A DNA stretch of 64,000 nucleotides from Rariloculus sp965263005 (GCF_965263005.1 NZ_OZ253579.1:1054001-1118000); one strand, 5' to 3'; counted from the first letter of the stretch, positions 26,015-36,271 are shown. A program made the numbers and translations. Notes: generated from the letters alone by a model not told the origin.

Positions 26015-26389
26015 ATGGCGACCACTAACCAGCTCGTGCGCAAACCACGGTCGACGAAGCGGATGAAGAGCCGCGTCCCCGCGCTCGGCGCTTCGCCCCA
26101 GAAGCGCGGTGTATGCACGCGCGTCTACACGACGACACCCAAGAAACCGAATTCGGCGATGCGCAAGGTCGCCCGCGTTCGCCTGACGAACGGATTCGAG
26201 GTCACCAGCTATATCGGCGGAGAGGGGCATAATCTGCAGGAGCACTCGGTCGTGCTGATACGCGGTGGCCGCGTCAAGGATCTGCCCGGCGTTCGCTATC
26301 ACATCGTCCGGGGCACGCTCGATTGCGCTGGTGTCGGAGACCGCCGCAGGGGACGCTCGAAGTACGGCGCCAAGCGGCCAAAGAACTAA
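26015..26389 (+). CDS. rpsL: 30S ribosomal protein S12
   Basis: The product has 124 residues, as in E. coli. Start ATG 26015 gives MATTNQLVRKPR; the longer frame adds 49 unrelated residues. K43 (TPKKPNS) and K88 (GGRVKDLPG), whose mutation gives streptomycin resistance, are wild type. It acts in decoding at the A site. rpsG follows after 20 bases. Confidence 0.98.
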   Translation: MATTNQLVRKPRSTKRMKSRVPALGASPQKRGVCTRVYTTTPKKPNSAMRKVARVRLTNGFEVTSYIGGEGHNLQEHSVVLIRGGRVKDLPGVRYHIVRGTLDCAGVGDRRRGRSKYGAKRPKN

Positions 26390-26409
26390 TCGGAATCAGG
26401 ATCGCCCTG

Positions 26410-26889
26410 ATGTCAAGAAGAAACAAAGCACCGCGCCGCGCGATATTGCCCGACCCGAAATACGGGAACGAAGTGCTGGCCAAGTTTGTCAACATGGTCA
26501 TGCTGAGCGGCAAGAAGTCCGTCGCGGAGCGGATCGTCTACGGCGCGCTCGACAGGATCGCCGGGCGGACCGGCTGGGATGATCAGCGCGCCCTGGAATT
26601 GCTCGGTCAGGCGCTTGACAACATCAAGCCTGCTGTCGAGGTCAAGTCGAGGCGCGTCGGCGGCGCGACCTATCAGGTCCCGATAGAGGTTCGCGCGACG
26701 CGAAGAGAGACGCTTGCGATGCGCTGGGCGATCGACGCGGCGCGGAAACGGTCGGAGAAGACCATGGCTTTGCGCCTGGCCCACGAGTTGCTTGACGCCG
26801 CGGATAACCGTGGCGCGGCGGTAAAGAAGCGCGAGGACACTCACCGGATGGCCGAAGCCAACAAGGCGTTCTCCCATTACCGGTGGTAG
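26410..26889 (+). CDS. rpsG: 30S ribosomal protein S7
   Basis: The product has 159 residues from ATG 26410 (MSRRNKAPRRAILPDPKYG). It contains NIKPAVEVKSRRVGGATYQVPIEV and ends ANKAFSHYRW. It nucleates assembly of the 30S head and contacts E-site tRNA. The longer upstream frame overlaps rpsL out of frame and is rejected. Confidence 0.98.
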   Translation: MSRRNKAPRRAILPDPKYGNEVLAKFVNMVMLSGKKSVAERIVYGALDRIAGRTGWDDQRALELLGQALDNIKPAVEVKSRRVGGATYQVPIEVRATRRETLAMRWAIDAARKRSEKTMALRLAHELLDAADNRGAAVKKREDTHRMAEANKAFSHYRW

Positions 26890-26914
26890 CAGTCCATGGA
26901 ACTGAGGCAACTGC

Positions 26915-29011
26915 GTGGCACGGAAGACCCCCATAGAGCGGTATCGCAATATCGGCATCATGGCCCACATCGATGCCGGCAAGACGACCACCACTGAGCG
27001 AATCCTTTTCTATACCGGCGTATCACACAAGATTGGCGAGGTCCATCACGGTGCGGCCGTGATGGATTGGATGGAGCAGGAACAGGAGCGCGGCATTACG
27101 ATTACGTCGGCCGCTACGACCTGCTTCTGGAAAGGGATGGACCAGACGCGTCCCGAGCATCGTATCAACATCATCGATACGCCGGGACATGTCGATTTCA
27201 CTATCGAGGTCGAGCGAAGTCTGCGGGTGCTGGACGGCGCTGTCGCGGTATTTTGTGCGGTCGGCGGTGTCGAGCCGCAGTCCGAGACGGTCTGGCGTCA
27301 AGCCAACAAGTACGGCGTGCCGCGACTTGCGTTCATCAACAAGATGGACCGTGCGGGCGCGGATTTCTTTCGCGTGGTCGATCAGATCAAACGGCGGCTG
27401 AACGGCAACCCCGTGGTTCTGCAGACACCGCTCGGCGCCGAGGACGCGTATCGCGGCGTCATCGATCTCGTGAAAATGAAGGTCATCGCCTGGGACGAGT
27501 CGGCGTTGGGCGTGCGTTACGAGGAGCGTGAGATCCCGGACGACATGCGGGCCGAGGCGGAGCACTGGCATGACCAGCTCGTCGAAGCGGCAGCCGATGC
27601 CGACGAGCAGTTGCTCGAAAAATACCTGAACGAAGGCACGCTGACGGTCGAGGAGATCAAGCGCGGTCTCAGAACCCTCTGTGTCAACGGTCAGATCGTT
27701 CCGGTCCTGTGCGGCAGCGCGTTCAAGAACAAGGGGGTCCAGGCGGTGCTTGACGCGGTAATCGACTACCTGCCCTCGCCCTCCGACCGCCCGGCGATCA
27801 AGGGAATCCTTCAAAACGACAGTGAAGGGATGCGCGAATGTTCCGACGATGCGCCGTTCGCGGCGCTGGCTTTCAAGATCGCTACCGACCCATTCGTCGG
27901 CAATCTGACGTTCTTCAGGGTCTATTCCGGCGTGTTGAGTTCGGGCGACACGATCTACAACCCCGTCAAGGGAAGGCGCGAGCGGATCGGCCGTATCCTG
28001 CAGATGCACGCGAATGACCGGGCCGAACTCGGCGAGGTCAGGGCTGGGGACATCGCCGCGGCGGTCGGTCTCAAGGACATTACGACCGGCGACAGCCTCA
28101 CCGATCCCAAGCACGCGATCACGCTCGAACGAATGGAGTTTCCCGAGCCCGTGATCTCGGTTGCCGTGGAGCCGCGAACGAAGGCCGACCAGGAGCGCCT
28201 GGGCCTCGCGCTCGGCAAGCTCGCCAAGGAGGATCCATCATTCCGCGTCCACACGGACGAGGAATCGGCGCAGACGATCATTTCCGGCATGGGAGAGCTT
28301 CATCTGGACGTCATCGTCGACCGGATGAAGCGCGAGTTCAAAGTCGAAGCCAACATCGGCAGGCCGCAAGTAGCCTATCGCGAAACGATTCGCGGAACCG
28401 TCGAGCAGGAGGGCAAGTTCGCCCGGCAGACCGGTGGGCGGGGCCAGTACGGCCACGTCCGTCTACGGATCGAACCGGCGGAATCCGGGTTGGGTTATGA
28501 ATTCGTCAATGCGATTGTCGGCGGCGCGGTCCCGAAGGAGTACATCCCTGCCGTGGACAGAGGAGTCAAGGAGCAGATGGCCAACGGCGTGGTCGCAGGC
28601 TATCCGATGGTGGACTGCAAGGTCACTTTGTACGACGGTTCCTATCACGAGGTGGATTCGAGCGAGGTCGCGTTCAGGATCGCGGGGTCGATGGCATTCA
28701 GGGACGGCGCGAGACGGTCCAGGCCCGTGTTGCTCGAACCGGTGGTGAGTGTCGACGTCGTCACGCCCGAGAAGTATATGGGCGACGTCAACGGGGATCT
28801 GAGCCGGCGGCGCGGAATCCTGCAGGGGCTCGAGGACGCTCCGGCCGGCAAGATCGTCAGGGCGGAAGTGCCGCTTGCCGAGATGTTCGGCTACGCGACA
28901 ACGCTGCGCTCGATGAGCCAGGGCCGGGCGACATATACGATGGAATTTGCCCGCTATGCCGAAGTACCATCGAATGTGGCGGAAGGCATCATCAAGGCTA
29001 GAACCGGTTAG
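26915..29011 (+). CDS. fusA: elongation factor G
   Basis: The product has 698 residues (704 in E. coli) and starts with GTG. The G1 loop is AHIDAGKTTTTE (residues 17-28), followed by GITITSAATTCFW, DTPGHVDFTIEVERSLRVLD and NKMDRAGADF. Domain IV has GGRGQYGHV and the C-terminus SMSQGRATYTMEF. It drives translocation and, with RRF, ribosome recycling. It lies between rpsG and tuf copy 2, the standard str operon order. Confidence 0.98.
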   Translation: MARKTPIERYRNIGIMAHIDAGKTTTTERILFYTGVSHKIGEVHHGAAVMDWMEQEQERGITITSAATTCFWKGMDQTRPEHRINIIDTPGHVDFTIEVERSLRVLDGAVAVFCAVGGVEPQSETVWRQANKYGVPRLAFINKMDRAGADFFRVVDQIKRRLNGNPVVLQTPLGAEDAYRGVIDLVKMKVIAWDESALGVRYEEREIPDDMRAEAEHWHDQLVEAAADADEQLLEKYLNEGTLTVEEIKRGLRTLCVNGQIVPVLCGSAFKNKGVQAVLDAVIDYLPSPSDRPAIKGILQNDSEGMRECSDDAPFAALAFKIATDPFVGNLTFFRVYSGVLSSGDTIYNPVKGRRERIGRILQMHANDRAELGEVRAGDIAAAVGLKDITTGDSLTDPKHAITLERMEFPEPVISVAVEPRTKADQERLGLALGKLAKEDPSFRVHTDEESAQTIISGMGELHLDVIVDRMKREFKVEANIGRPQVAYRETIRGTVEQEGKFARQTGGRGQYGHVRLRIEPAESGLGYEFVNAIVGGAVPKEYIPAVDRGVKEQMANGVVAGYPMVDCKVTLYDGSYHEVDSSEVAFRIAGSMAFRDGARRSRPVLLEPVVSVDVVTPEKYMGDVNGDLSRRRGILQGLEDAPAGKIVRAEVPLAEMFGYATTLRSMSQGRATYTMEFARYAEVPSNVAEGIIKARTG

Positions 29012-29056
29012 CCGGAAGCATTCAAGGCAGAGAACGAAAGGGAGAGGGAGTAAACC

Positions 29057-30266
<1,210 letters not shown>

Positions 30267-30277
30267 AAGGTGCGTAC

Positions 30278-30592
30278 ATGGCGACTAATCAGAATATCAG
30301 GATCAGGCTCAAGGCCTTCGATCACCGGCTCATCGACAAGTCAGCGCGCGAGATCGTCGAAACGGCGAAGCGGACGGGCGCAACGGTCAAGGGCCCGATC
30401 CCGCTGCCAACCAAGATCGAGCGCTATACCGTGCTGATATCTCCGCATGTGAACAAGGATGCCCGCGATCAGTACGAGCTCTTGACGCACAAGCGGCTCA
30501 TGGACATCGTCGACCCGACGGACAAGACAGTCGACGCCCTGATGAAGCTCGAGTTGCCGGCTGGCGTCGACGTCCAGATCAAGCTGACCTGA
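30278..30592 (+). CDS. rpsJ: 30S ribosomal protein S10 (NusE)
   Basis: The product has 104 residues (103 in E. coli). IRIRLKAFDHRLIDKS and GPIPLPTKIERYTVLISPH are conserved. It is a head protein of the 30S subunit and, as NusE, a partner of NusB/NusG in antitermination. A strong promoter and 289-base gap separate it from rplC. Confidence 0.98.
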   Translation: MATNQNIRIRLKAFDHRLIDKSAREIVETAKRTGATVKGPIPLPTKIERYTVLISPHVNKDARDQYELLTHKRLMDIVDPTDKTVDALMKLELPAGVDVQIKLT

Positions 30593-30653
30593 GAGGACGG
30601 GCTGCTAGAGGTTCCCGAGGTTTCTTCGCGCCGTTTTTTGTCGGCGGTCGGCG

Positions 30654-30681
30654 TTGAACTCGCGCATTCCAATGTTATAAT
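30654..30681 (+). promoter_or_regulatory. strong internal promoter of the S10 operon, upstream of rplC
   Basis: -35 TTGAAC (30654-30659), a 16-base spacer and a perfect -10 TATAAT (30676-30681) with an extended TG at 30673-30674. It is one of the two best promoter matches in the window, and lies after rpsJ, not before it. Confidence 0.8.
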
Positions 30682-30687
30682 GCCCGG

Positions 30688-30881
30688 CTACTTGTGGTCC
30701 GGAAGGCATGAGCCGCCGGGCCGCTTTCGTGATAGGGCTGCAGGCAAGGGACGCTGCGGCCATTTCACCGAGACGACATGGCCGGCCGATACCGGCATTG
30801 CCGTATGGGCGCCAGCGTGCTTGACGCTGCGCTGGCTGAAGCGCCGGCCGACGTAGTCGGCGCGGATACAGAGGGTTGACG
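30688..30881 (+). promoter_or_regulatory. structured rplC leader, possible L4-type autoregulation site
   Basis: About 194 bases of non-coding, GC-rich sequence lie between the predicted start point and rplC. A perfect 6-bp stem GCCGAC/GTCGGC with loop GTA lies near 30847-30861, just before AGAGGG, the rplC ribosome-binding site. E. coli has a 172-base L4-regulated leader, but upstream of rpsJ. Confidence 0.4.
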
Positions 30882-31523
30882 ATGCCAATCGGTCTAGTGG
30901 GCCGTAAGTGCGGCATGACGCGCATTTTCACTGATGCCGGTGAATCGATACCGGTTACGGTGATCGAAGTCTTGCCAAACAGGGTCACGATTTTCAAGAC
31001 TCCGGAACGCGACGGCTATCGCGCAGTTCAGGTAACCCTGGGCCGAAGCAAGCCCAATCGGCTCTCGAAGGCCGAAGCTGGCCACTTCGCCAAACACGGC
31101 GTCGAGCCCGGCGAAGGGCTTTGGGAATTCCGGCTGGACGCTGATGAAGGCGAGGACCTGGCGCCCGGCACCGAGTTGAAAGTCGACAGGTTCGAAAGTG
31201 GCCAGTGCGTCGACGTCATCGGCACGTCGAAGGGTAAGGGCTTCGCGGGCGCGGTGAAGCGTCACAACTTCCGAACCCAGGACAATACCCACGGCAACTC
31301 GCTCGCGCATCGCGCACCCGGCTCGATTGGCCAAAACCAGACGCCGGGCCGCGTCTTCAAGGGCAAGAAGATGGCGGGTCAGCTTGGCAACGTTCGGACC
31401 ACGGCGCCGAATCTCGATGTCATCCGTGTCGATGTCGACCGGAACCTGCTGCTGGTCAAGGGCGCCGTCCCCGGCGCCGCCAGCGGTCGCGTAATCGTGT
31501 TTCCCGCGGTCAAACGCGTGTAA
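30882..31523 (+). CDS. rplC: 50S ribosomal protein L3
   Basis: The product has 213 residues (209 in E. coli). ATG 30882 is chosen over TTG 30876 because AGAGGG lies 7-8 bases upstream and MPIGLVGRKCGMTRIF is the usual start. GTSKGKGFAGAVKRHNF and the GNSLAHRAPGSIGQNQTPGRV loop, which includes the methylated Gln site of PrmB, are present. Confidence 0.97.
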   Translation: MPIGLVGRKCGMTRIFTDAGESIPVTVIEVLPNRVTIFKTPERDGYRAVQVTLGRSKPNRLSKAEAGHFAKHGVEPGEGLWEFRLDADEGEDLAPGTELKVDRFESGQCVDVIGTSKGKGFAGAVKRHNFRTQDNTHGNSLAHRAPGSIGQNQTPGRVFKGKKMAGQLGNVRTTAPNLDVIRVDVDRNLLLVKGAVPGAASGRVIVFPAVKRV

Positions 31524-31540
31524 GCGCTCAGAGTCGCGAT

Positions 31541-32146
31541 ATGAAAGTCAAGCTGCACGACAACACCGGAATGCTCGAAATCGCAGACTCGCTGTTCGCG
31601 GCCAAGTTCAACGAACCTCTCATTCATCAGGTTGTTACGGCCTACCTGAGTGGGCAGCGCGCCGGCACGAAGGCTCAGAAGAACCGCTCCGACGCGCGCG
31701 GTGGCGGCGCGAAGCCTTGGCGGCAAAAGGGCACGGGGCGCGCGCGGGCCGGCACGATTCGCAGCCCGATATGGGTTGGTGGCGGCAGGACCTTTGCTGC
31801 TCGGCCGAGGGATCACAGTCAAAAGGTCAACCGGAAGATGTATCGCGGCGCGTTGCGCTCGCTGCTCTCGGAACTGCTGCGGCAAGAGCGCTTGCTGATC
31901 ACGAACGAGCTCACGCTCGAAGCGCCGAAGACCAAGGCGCTCAAAGCCAGGCTCGACGAGTTCGGTATCGACCGCGGCCTGCTCGTCGTTGAAGCGTTCG
32001 ACCGGAATCTCTGGCTTGCGGCGAGGAATTTGCCGCATGTTTTCGTCGCCGCCGTTGCGGCTATCGACCCCGTCAGTCTCGTTGCGGCCGACCGGGTCGT
32101 CATGACGGCCGCGGCAGCAAAGATACTTGAGGAGAGGCTCGGATGA
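31541..32146 (+). CDS. rplD: 50S ribosomal protein L4
   Basis: The product has 201 residues, as in E. coli. The long loop with KPWRQKGTGRARAGTIRSPIWVGGG lines the peptide exit tunnel. In E. coli L4 also represses the S10 operon. Its stop overlaps the rplW start (ATGA). Confidence 0.97.
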   Translation: MKVKLHDNTGMLEIADSLFAAKFNEPLIHQVVTAYLSGQRAGTKAQKNRSDARGGGAKPWRQKGTGRARAGTIRSPIWVGGGRTFAARPRDHSQKVNRKMYRGALRSLLSELLRQERLLITNELTLEAPKTKALKARLDEFGIDRGLLVVEAFDRNLWLAARNLPHVFVAAVAAIDPVSLVAADRVVMTAAAAKILEERLG

Positions 32147-32448
32147 GCGTCGTTGCGCAGGAAAGGCTCATGCAGGTGCTGCTCGGTCCGCACATGTCGG
32201 AGAAGTCGACGATTGCGGCGGATCGAAGCGGCCAGGTCGTGTTCAGGGTGCGCCGCGACGCGACGAAGCCTGAGATACGCAGGGCTGTTGAAATGCTCCT
32301 CGAGGTTCAGGTGGTGTCGGTAACCGTAGTGCACATGCCCGGTAAGGCGAAACGGTTCGGCGCGAAACTGGGCCGCCGTCAGTCCTGGAAGAAGGCGTAC
32401 GTGCGACTCGCGCCGGGCCACGACATCGATTTCATCGGCTCCGAGTAG
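32143..32448 (+). CDS. rplW: 50S ribosomal protein L23
   Basis: The product has 101 residues (100 in E. coli). It contains LMQVLLGPHMSEKST and the C-terminal KKAYVRLAPGHDIDF. It lies at the tunnel exit and docks trigger factor and SRP. The start overlaps the rplD stop by 4 bases. Confidence 0.97.
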   Translation: MSVVAQERLMQVLLGPHMSEKSTIAADRSGQVVFRVRRDATKPEIRRAVEMLLEVQVVSVTVVHMPGKAKRFGAKLGRRQSWKKAYVRLAPGHDIDFIGSE

Positions 32449-32464
32449 GGTCGAGGATCGGATC

Positions 32465-33292
32465 ATGCCCGTACGTAAACTCAAACCGACCTCGGCAGGA
32501 CAGCGGTTCACCGTTCGCGTCGTTACGCAGGGATTGCACAAGGGTAAGCCCCACGAGCCGTTGATTGCGCCGTTGTCGAAGCGGGGCGGCCGGAACAACG
32601 TGGGGCGCATCACGGTCCGGCACAAGGGCGGCGGCCACAAGCGCCACTATCGGCTCGTAGACTTCAAGCGCAATAAGGACGGCGTCCCGGGCCGGGTCGA
32701 GCGATTGGAATACGACCCGAACCGCAGCGCCGACCTGGCGCTCGTGCTGTACGCCGACGGCGAGCGCCGCTATATCCTGGCGCCGAAGCGCATCGCGGCC
32801 GGCGACCCGGTACAATCGGGCGCCGACGCGCCGATAAAGCCCGGCAACGCGTTGCCGTTAAAGAATATTCCTGTCGGCACGCAGGTCCATTGCGTCGAGA
32901 TGAAACCGGGCAAGGGTGGCCAACTGGCCCGCAGCGCCGGCACTGGCGTCCAGATTGTCGCCCGCGAGGGCAACTACGTAACCGTCCGTCTGCGTTCGGG
33001 GGAGATACGGAAGGTCCACATCAACTGTCGCGCGACGGTTGGCGAGGTTGGCAACGACGAGCACAACCTTCGCAAGCTCGGTAAGGCCGGTGCGCGCCGG
33101 TGGCGCGGTGTCAGGCCGACCGTGCGGGGCGTCGCGATGAATCCGGTCGATCATCCGCACGGCGGCGGTGAAGGCAAGACTTCGGGCGGCCGGCATCCGG
33201 TGTCGCCCTGGGGCGTACCGGCCAAGGGTTACAAGACGAGAAGCAACAAGCGAACGAAATCGATGATCGTTCGTACCAGGAAGCAGAAATAG
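32465..33292 (+). CDS. rplB: 50S ribosomal protein L2
   Basis: The product has 275 residues (273 in E. coli). It contains GRNNVGRITVRHKGGGHKR and VDHPHGGGEG, including the His near the peptidyl-transferase centre. It binds 23S rRNA at the subunit interface. The C-terminus is SNKRTKSMIVRTRKQK. Confidence 0.98.
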   Translation: MPVRKLKPTSAGQRFTVRVVTQGLHKGKPHEPLIAPLSKRGGRNNVGRITVRHKGGGHKRHYRLVDFKRNKDGVPGRVERLEYDPNRSADLALVLYADGERRYILAPKRIAAGDPVQSGADAPIKPGNALPLKNIPVGTQVHCVEMKPGKGGQLARSAGTGVQIVAREGNYVTVRLRSGEIRKVHINCRATVGEVGNDEHNLRKLGKAGARRWRGVRPTVRGVAMNPVDHPHGGGEGKTSGGRHPVSPWGVPAKGYKTRSNKRTKSMIVRTRKQK

Positions 33293-33323
33293 GCGCAGCG
33301 GCGCATGACGTTCGGAAAATGAG

Positions 33324-33599
33324 ATGCCACGTTCGATAAAGAAAGGACCGTTCGTCGATCTCCACTTGATGAAGAAAGTGGAAAAGGCCGCCGTTAACAA
33401 CGACCGGCGGCCGATCAAGACCTGGTCGCGCCGCTCGATGGTCGTGCCTGACATGGTCGGTCTTACGATCGCGATCCACAACGGCCGGCAACACATTCCG
33501 GTGCTGATCTCGGAGAACATGGTCGGCCACAAGCTTGGTGAATTCGCGGTAACCAGGACGTTCCGCGGTCACTCCGGCGATCGTAAGGCCAAGGTTTGA
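33324..33599 (+). CDS. rpsS: 30S ribosomal protein S19
   Basis: The product has 91 residues (92 in E. coli). MPRSIKKGPFVDLHLMKKVE opens it, and GHKLGEFAVTRTFRGH follows. It pairs with S13 in the 30S head. Confidence 0.98.
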   Translation: MPRSIKKGPFVDLHLMKKVEKAAVNNDRRPIKTWSRRSMVVPDMVGLTIAIHNGRQHIPVLISENMVGHKLGEFAVTRTFRGHSGDRKAKV

Positions 33600-33618
33600 G
33601 CTCGGGGGGTTTGGGTAG

Positions 33619-33951
33619 ATGGAAGTCGCGGCTACGCTTCGTTACGCACGAATTTCGCCACAGAAATGCCGGCTCGTGGCGAATCAGATATCCGGCAAAT
33701 CCGTGGCGCAGGCGCTCAACATTCTGCGCTTCAGCCCGAAGAAGGCGGCGGCTGTCGTGCACAAGGTGCTCGAATCCGCAATTGCGAACGCGGAGCACAA
33801 CCATGGCGCGGATATCGATGAGCTCAGAGTTTCAGTCGTGGCAATCAACTGCGCGCCGATGTTAAAGCGGTTCAGGGCTCGGGCTAAAGGCCGAGGCAAC
33901 AGGATCTTCAAGCGTAACAGCCACATTACGATTCGTGTGGCCGACGAGTAG
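33619..33951 (+). CDS. rplV: 50S ribosomal protein L22
   Basis: The product has 110 residues, as in E. coli. RYARISPQKCRLVANQI and the tunnel beta-hairpin region ending RGNRIFKRNSHITI are present. The hairpin lines the exit tunnel where macrolides bind. Confidence 0.97.
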   Translation: MEVAATLRYARISPQKCRLVANQISGKSVAQALNILRFSPKKAAAVVHKVLESAIANAEHNHGADIDELRVSVVAINCAPMLKRFRARAKGRGNRIFKRNSHITIRVADE

Positions 33952-33955
33952 TTTT

Positions 33956-34639
33956 ATGGGACAGAAAGTTCATCCGATCGGAATTCGCCTGGGCATCACG
34001 AAAGATTGGTCCTCGAAGTGGTACGCGGATTCGCAGGGCTACGCGGAGTACGTGGAACAGGACCACCGTGTTCGCGAGTTCCTGAAGAAGAGGCTCAAGG
34101 ACGCTTTCGTCAGCCGGATTCACATAGAGCGTCCCGCGAAACGTGTAAATATCACGATTCACACGGCGCGCCCGGGCATCGTCATCGGCAAGAAGGGCGA
34201 GGATATCGAGAAACTTCGCGGCGATGTCGCCCGGTTGCTCAACATGCCGCTGCCTGACGTCAGAATCAACATTGCAGAGATCCGCAAGCCCGAGCTCGAC
34301 GCGCAGCTTGTCGCGGAGGGCATTGCGCAGCAACTCGAGCGGCGCGTGCAGTTTCGCCGCGCCATGCGCCGGGCCGTGACGAACACGATGAGAATTGGCG
34401 CCGAGGGCATCAAGGTCAAGGTTTCCGGACGGTTGAACGGTGCGGAGATCGCCCGATCGGAGTGGTACAGGGAAGGCCGCGTGCCGTTGCACACGCTGCG
34501 CGCCGACATCGACTATGGTCTGGCCGAAGCCCGGACAACCTACGGCGTCATCGGCGTCAAGGTCTGGGTATTTCGCGGTGAGGTCTTCGAATCGACCGGC
34601 GCATCCGGGGAAAAGGCGGACACGCCGCGCCAGCAGTAG
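33956..34639 (+). CDS. rpsC: 30S ribosomal protein S3
   Basis: The product has 227 residues (233 in E. coli). ATG 33956 gives MGQKVHPIGIRLGI and lies 4 bases after rplV; the earlier in-frame start overlaps rplV and is rejected. The KH motif GIVIGKKGEDIEKLR and the C-terminal IDYGLAEARTTYGVIGVKVW are conserved. It forms part of the mRNA entry site. Confidence 0.98.
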   Translation: MGQKVHPIGIRLGITKDWSSKWYADSQGYAEYVEQDHRVREFLKKRLKDAFVSRIHIERPAKRVNITIHTARPGIVIGKKGEDIEKLRGDVARLLNMPLPDVRINIAEIRKPELDAQLVAEGIAQQLERRVQFRRAMRRAVTNTMRIGAEGIKVKVSGRLNGAEIARSEWYREGRVPLHTLRADIDYGLAEARTTYGVIGVKVWVFRGEVFESTGASGEKADTPRQQ

Positions 34640-34651
34640 CGGTACAGCGCC

Positions 34652-35065
34652 ATGCTTCAACCCAAACGCACAAAGTTCAGGAAACAGCAGAAGGGCCGCA
34701 ATCGGGGCTTCGCGCAGCGCGGTAATGCGGTCAGTTTTGGCGAGTTCGGCCTGAAAGCCATCGATCGCGGTCAATTGACGTCGCGTCAGATCGAGGCCGC
34801 GCGCCGCGCGATGACGCGGCACGTGAAGCGTGGCGGCAAGATATGGATTCGCATTTTCCCCGATAAGCCGATCACCAAGAAGCCGCTCGAAGTGCGGCAG
34901 GGTAAAGGGAAGGGAAACGTCGAGTACTGGGTCGCGCAGATCCAACCCGGCAGAGTCCTCTATGAGATGGCCGGTGTCGGTGAGGATGTGGCCAGGGAGG
35001 CGTTTAGCAGAGCGGCCGCAAAACTGCCGATTCGAACAGCGGTGGTCCAACGGCACGCAGTCTGA
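34652..35065 (+). CDS. rplP: 50S ribosomal protein L16
   Basis: The product has 137 residues (136 in E. coli). MLQPKRTKFRKQQKGRNRG and GKGNVEYWVAQIQPGRVLYEM are intact. It organises the A-site of the large subunit. Its TGA shares one base with the rpmC ATG. Confidence 0.98.
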   Translation: MLQPKRTKFRKQQKGRNRGFAQRGNAVSFGEFGLKAIDRGQLTSRQIEAARRAMTRHVKRGGKIWIRIFPDKPITKKPLEVRQGKGKGNVEYWVAQIQPGRVLYEMAGVGEDVAREAFSRAAAKLPIRTAVVQRHAV

Positions 35066-35274
35066 TGAAAGCCGGAGAACTCAGAAACATGTCGGGCGCC
35101 GAGCTCGGCGAGGAATTGCTGAAGCTGCGGCGTGCGCAATTCAGTCTCCGCATGCAGGCAGTGACGGGTCAGGGTGCGAAGCCCGACCAGCACGGCAAGA
35201 TTCGCAGGGACATCGCCCGGATCAAGACGGTCCTGCGTGAACGAGTGGGCAGCGAAACAGAGAGTGACAGCTAG
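35065..35274 (+). CDS. rpmC: 50S ribosomal protein L29
   Basis: The product has 69 residues (63 in E. coli). It contains ELRNMSGAELGEELLKLRRAQFSLRMQ and KIRRDIARIKTVLRER. It lies next to L23 at the tunnel exit. Translation is coupled to rplP by the one-base overlap, and its stop abuts the rpsQ ATG. Confidence 0.96.
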   Translation: MKAGELRNMSGAELGEELLKLRRAQFSLRMQAVTGQGAKPDQHGKIRRDIARIKTVLRERVGSETESDS

Positions 35275-35565
35275 ATGAGCGCCGACGGAACAACCGGCAG
35301 CAGGATGATGCGGAAGGTCGTCGGCCGTGTGCTAAGCGACAAGATGGACAAGAGTGTGACCGTATCGGTGGAACGGCTGGTGCGCCATCCGGTGTACGGC
35401 AAGTACATCCGTCGCACGAGCACGATCATCGCGCACGACGAGGACAATGGCTGCAGGCAGGGCGACACTGTCGCAATAAGCGAGTGCAGGCCGTTATCCA
35501 GGCACAAGTCGTGGCGGGTCGTCGAGATCGTTGTGCGGGCCGCTTCCGACGAGGCGCAGACTTGA
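35275..35565 (+). CDS. rpsQ: 30S ribosomal protein S17
   Basis: The product has 96 residues, longer than the 84 of E. coli by a short N-terminal and a C-terminal extension (RAASDEAQT). The core GRVLSDKMDKSVTVSVERLVRHPVYGKYI and ISECRPLSRHKSWRVVEIV is normal. It is a primary 16S rRNA-binding protein. Confidence 0.97.
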   Translation: MSADGTTGSRMMRKVVGRVLSDKMDKSVTVSVERLVRHPVYGKYIRRTSTIIAHDEDNGCRQGDTVAISECRPLSRHKSWRVVEIVVRAASDEAQT

Positions 35566-35575
35566 GGGTCCGGGG

Positions 35576-35944
35576 ATGATTCAAGCCCAAACCGTTTTGC
35601 AGTCCGCCGACAACAGCGGTGCCCGCAGACTCCAGTGCATCAAGGTCTTGGGCGGTTCGAAGCGCCGCTACGCGCGCATCGGCGATATCATCAGGGTGAC
35701 GATCAAGGACGCGATTCCGCGGGGCAAGGTCAAGAAGGGCGAAATCTACCACGCCGTCGTCGTCCGGACGCGCAAGGGGATAAGGCGCCCCGATGGCTCC
35801 GCGATACGCTTCGACGGCAACGCCGCTGTATTGCTCAATAACCGTTTCGAGCCGATCGGGACGCGAATTTTCGGCCCCGTCACACGAGAGCTGCGCACCA
35901 ATCGCTTCATGAAAATCATTTCGTTGGCGCCGGAAGTGCTGTAG
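35576..35944 (+). CDS. rplN: 50S ribosomal protein L14
   Basis: The product has 122 residues (123 in E. coli). ATG 35576, with GGGG upstream, gives MIQAQTVLQSADNSGARRLQCIKVLGG; the longer frame overlaps rpsQ. It forms an intersubunit bridge. In E. coli this is the first gene of the spc operon, but here it follows rpsQ by 10 bases with no visible promoter. Confidence 0.98.
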   Translation: MIQAQTVLQSADNSGARRLQCIKVLGGSKRRYARIGDIIRVTIKDAIPRGKVKKGEIYHAVVVRTRKGIRRPDGSAIRFDGNAAVLLNNRFEPIGTRIFGPVTRELRTNRFMKIISLAPEVL

Positions 35945-35952
35945 GGAACTTC

Positions 35953-36270
35953 ATGAAACGCATCAAGCAAGGCGATGAAGTGATCGTAGTCGCCGGCAAG
36001 GACAAGGGCCGGCGCGGATCTGTGCTGCGCGTGTTCGTGGACGGCCGCGTGCTCGTCGAGAACGTCAACGTCGCGCACAAGCACCAGAAGCCCAATCCGA
36101 ACGCGGGCGTGCCGGGCGGCATTATCGAGAAAGAGATACCGCTCAATGCCTCGAACGTCATGTTGTACAACCCGGCCACGGAAAAAGGCGATCGCGTCGG
36201 CGTTCGCGTTCTCGAAGATGGCCGCAAGGTCCGTTACTTCAAGTCCAACAACGAAGTCCTGGATAGCTAA
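35953..36270 (+). CDS. rplX: 50S ribosomal protein L24
   Basis: The product has 105 residues (104 in E. coli). The KOW motif GDEVIVVAGKDKGRRGSVLRV and VNVAHKHQKPNPN are present. It initiates assembly of the 50S subunit and ends one base before the rplE ATG. Confidence 0.98.
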   Translation: MKRIKQGDEVIVVAGKDKGRRGSVLRVFVDGRVLVENVNVAHKHQKPNPNAGVPGGIIEKEIPLNASNVMLYNPATEKGDRVGVRVLEDGRKVRYFKSNNEVLDS

Positions 36271-36271
36271 G

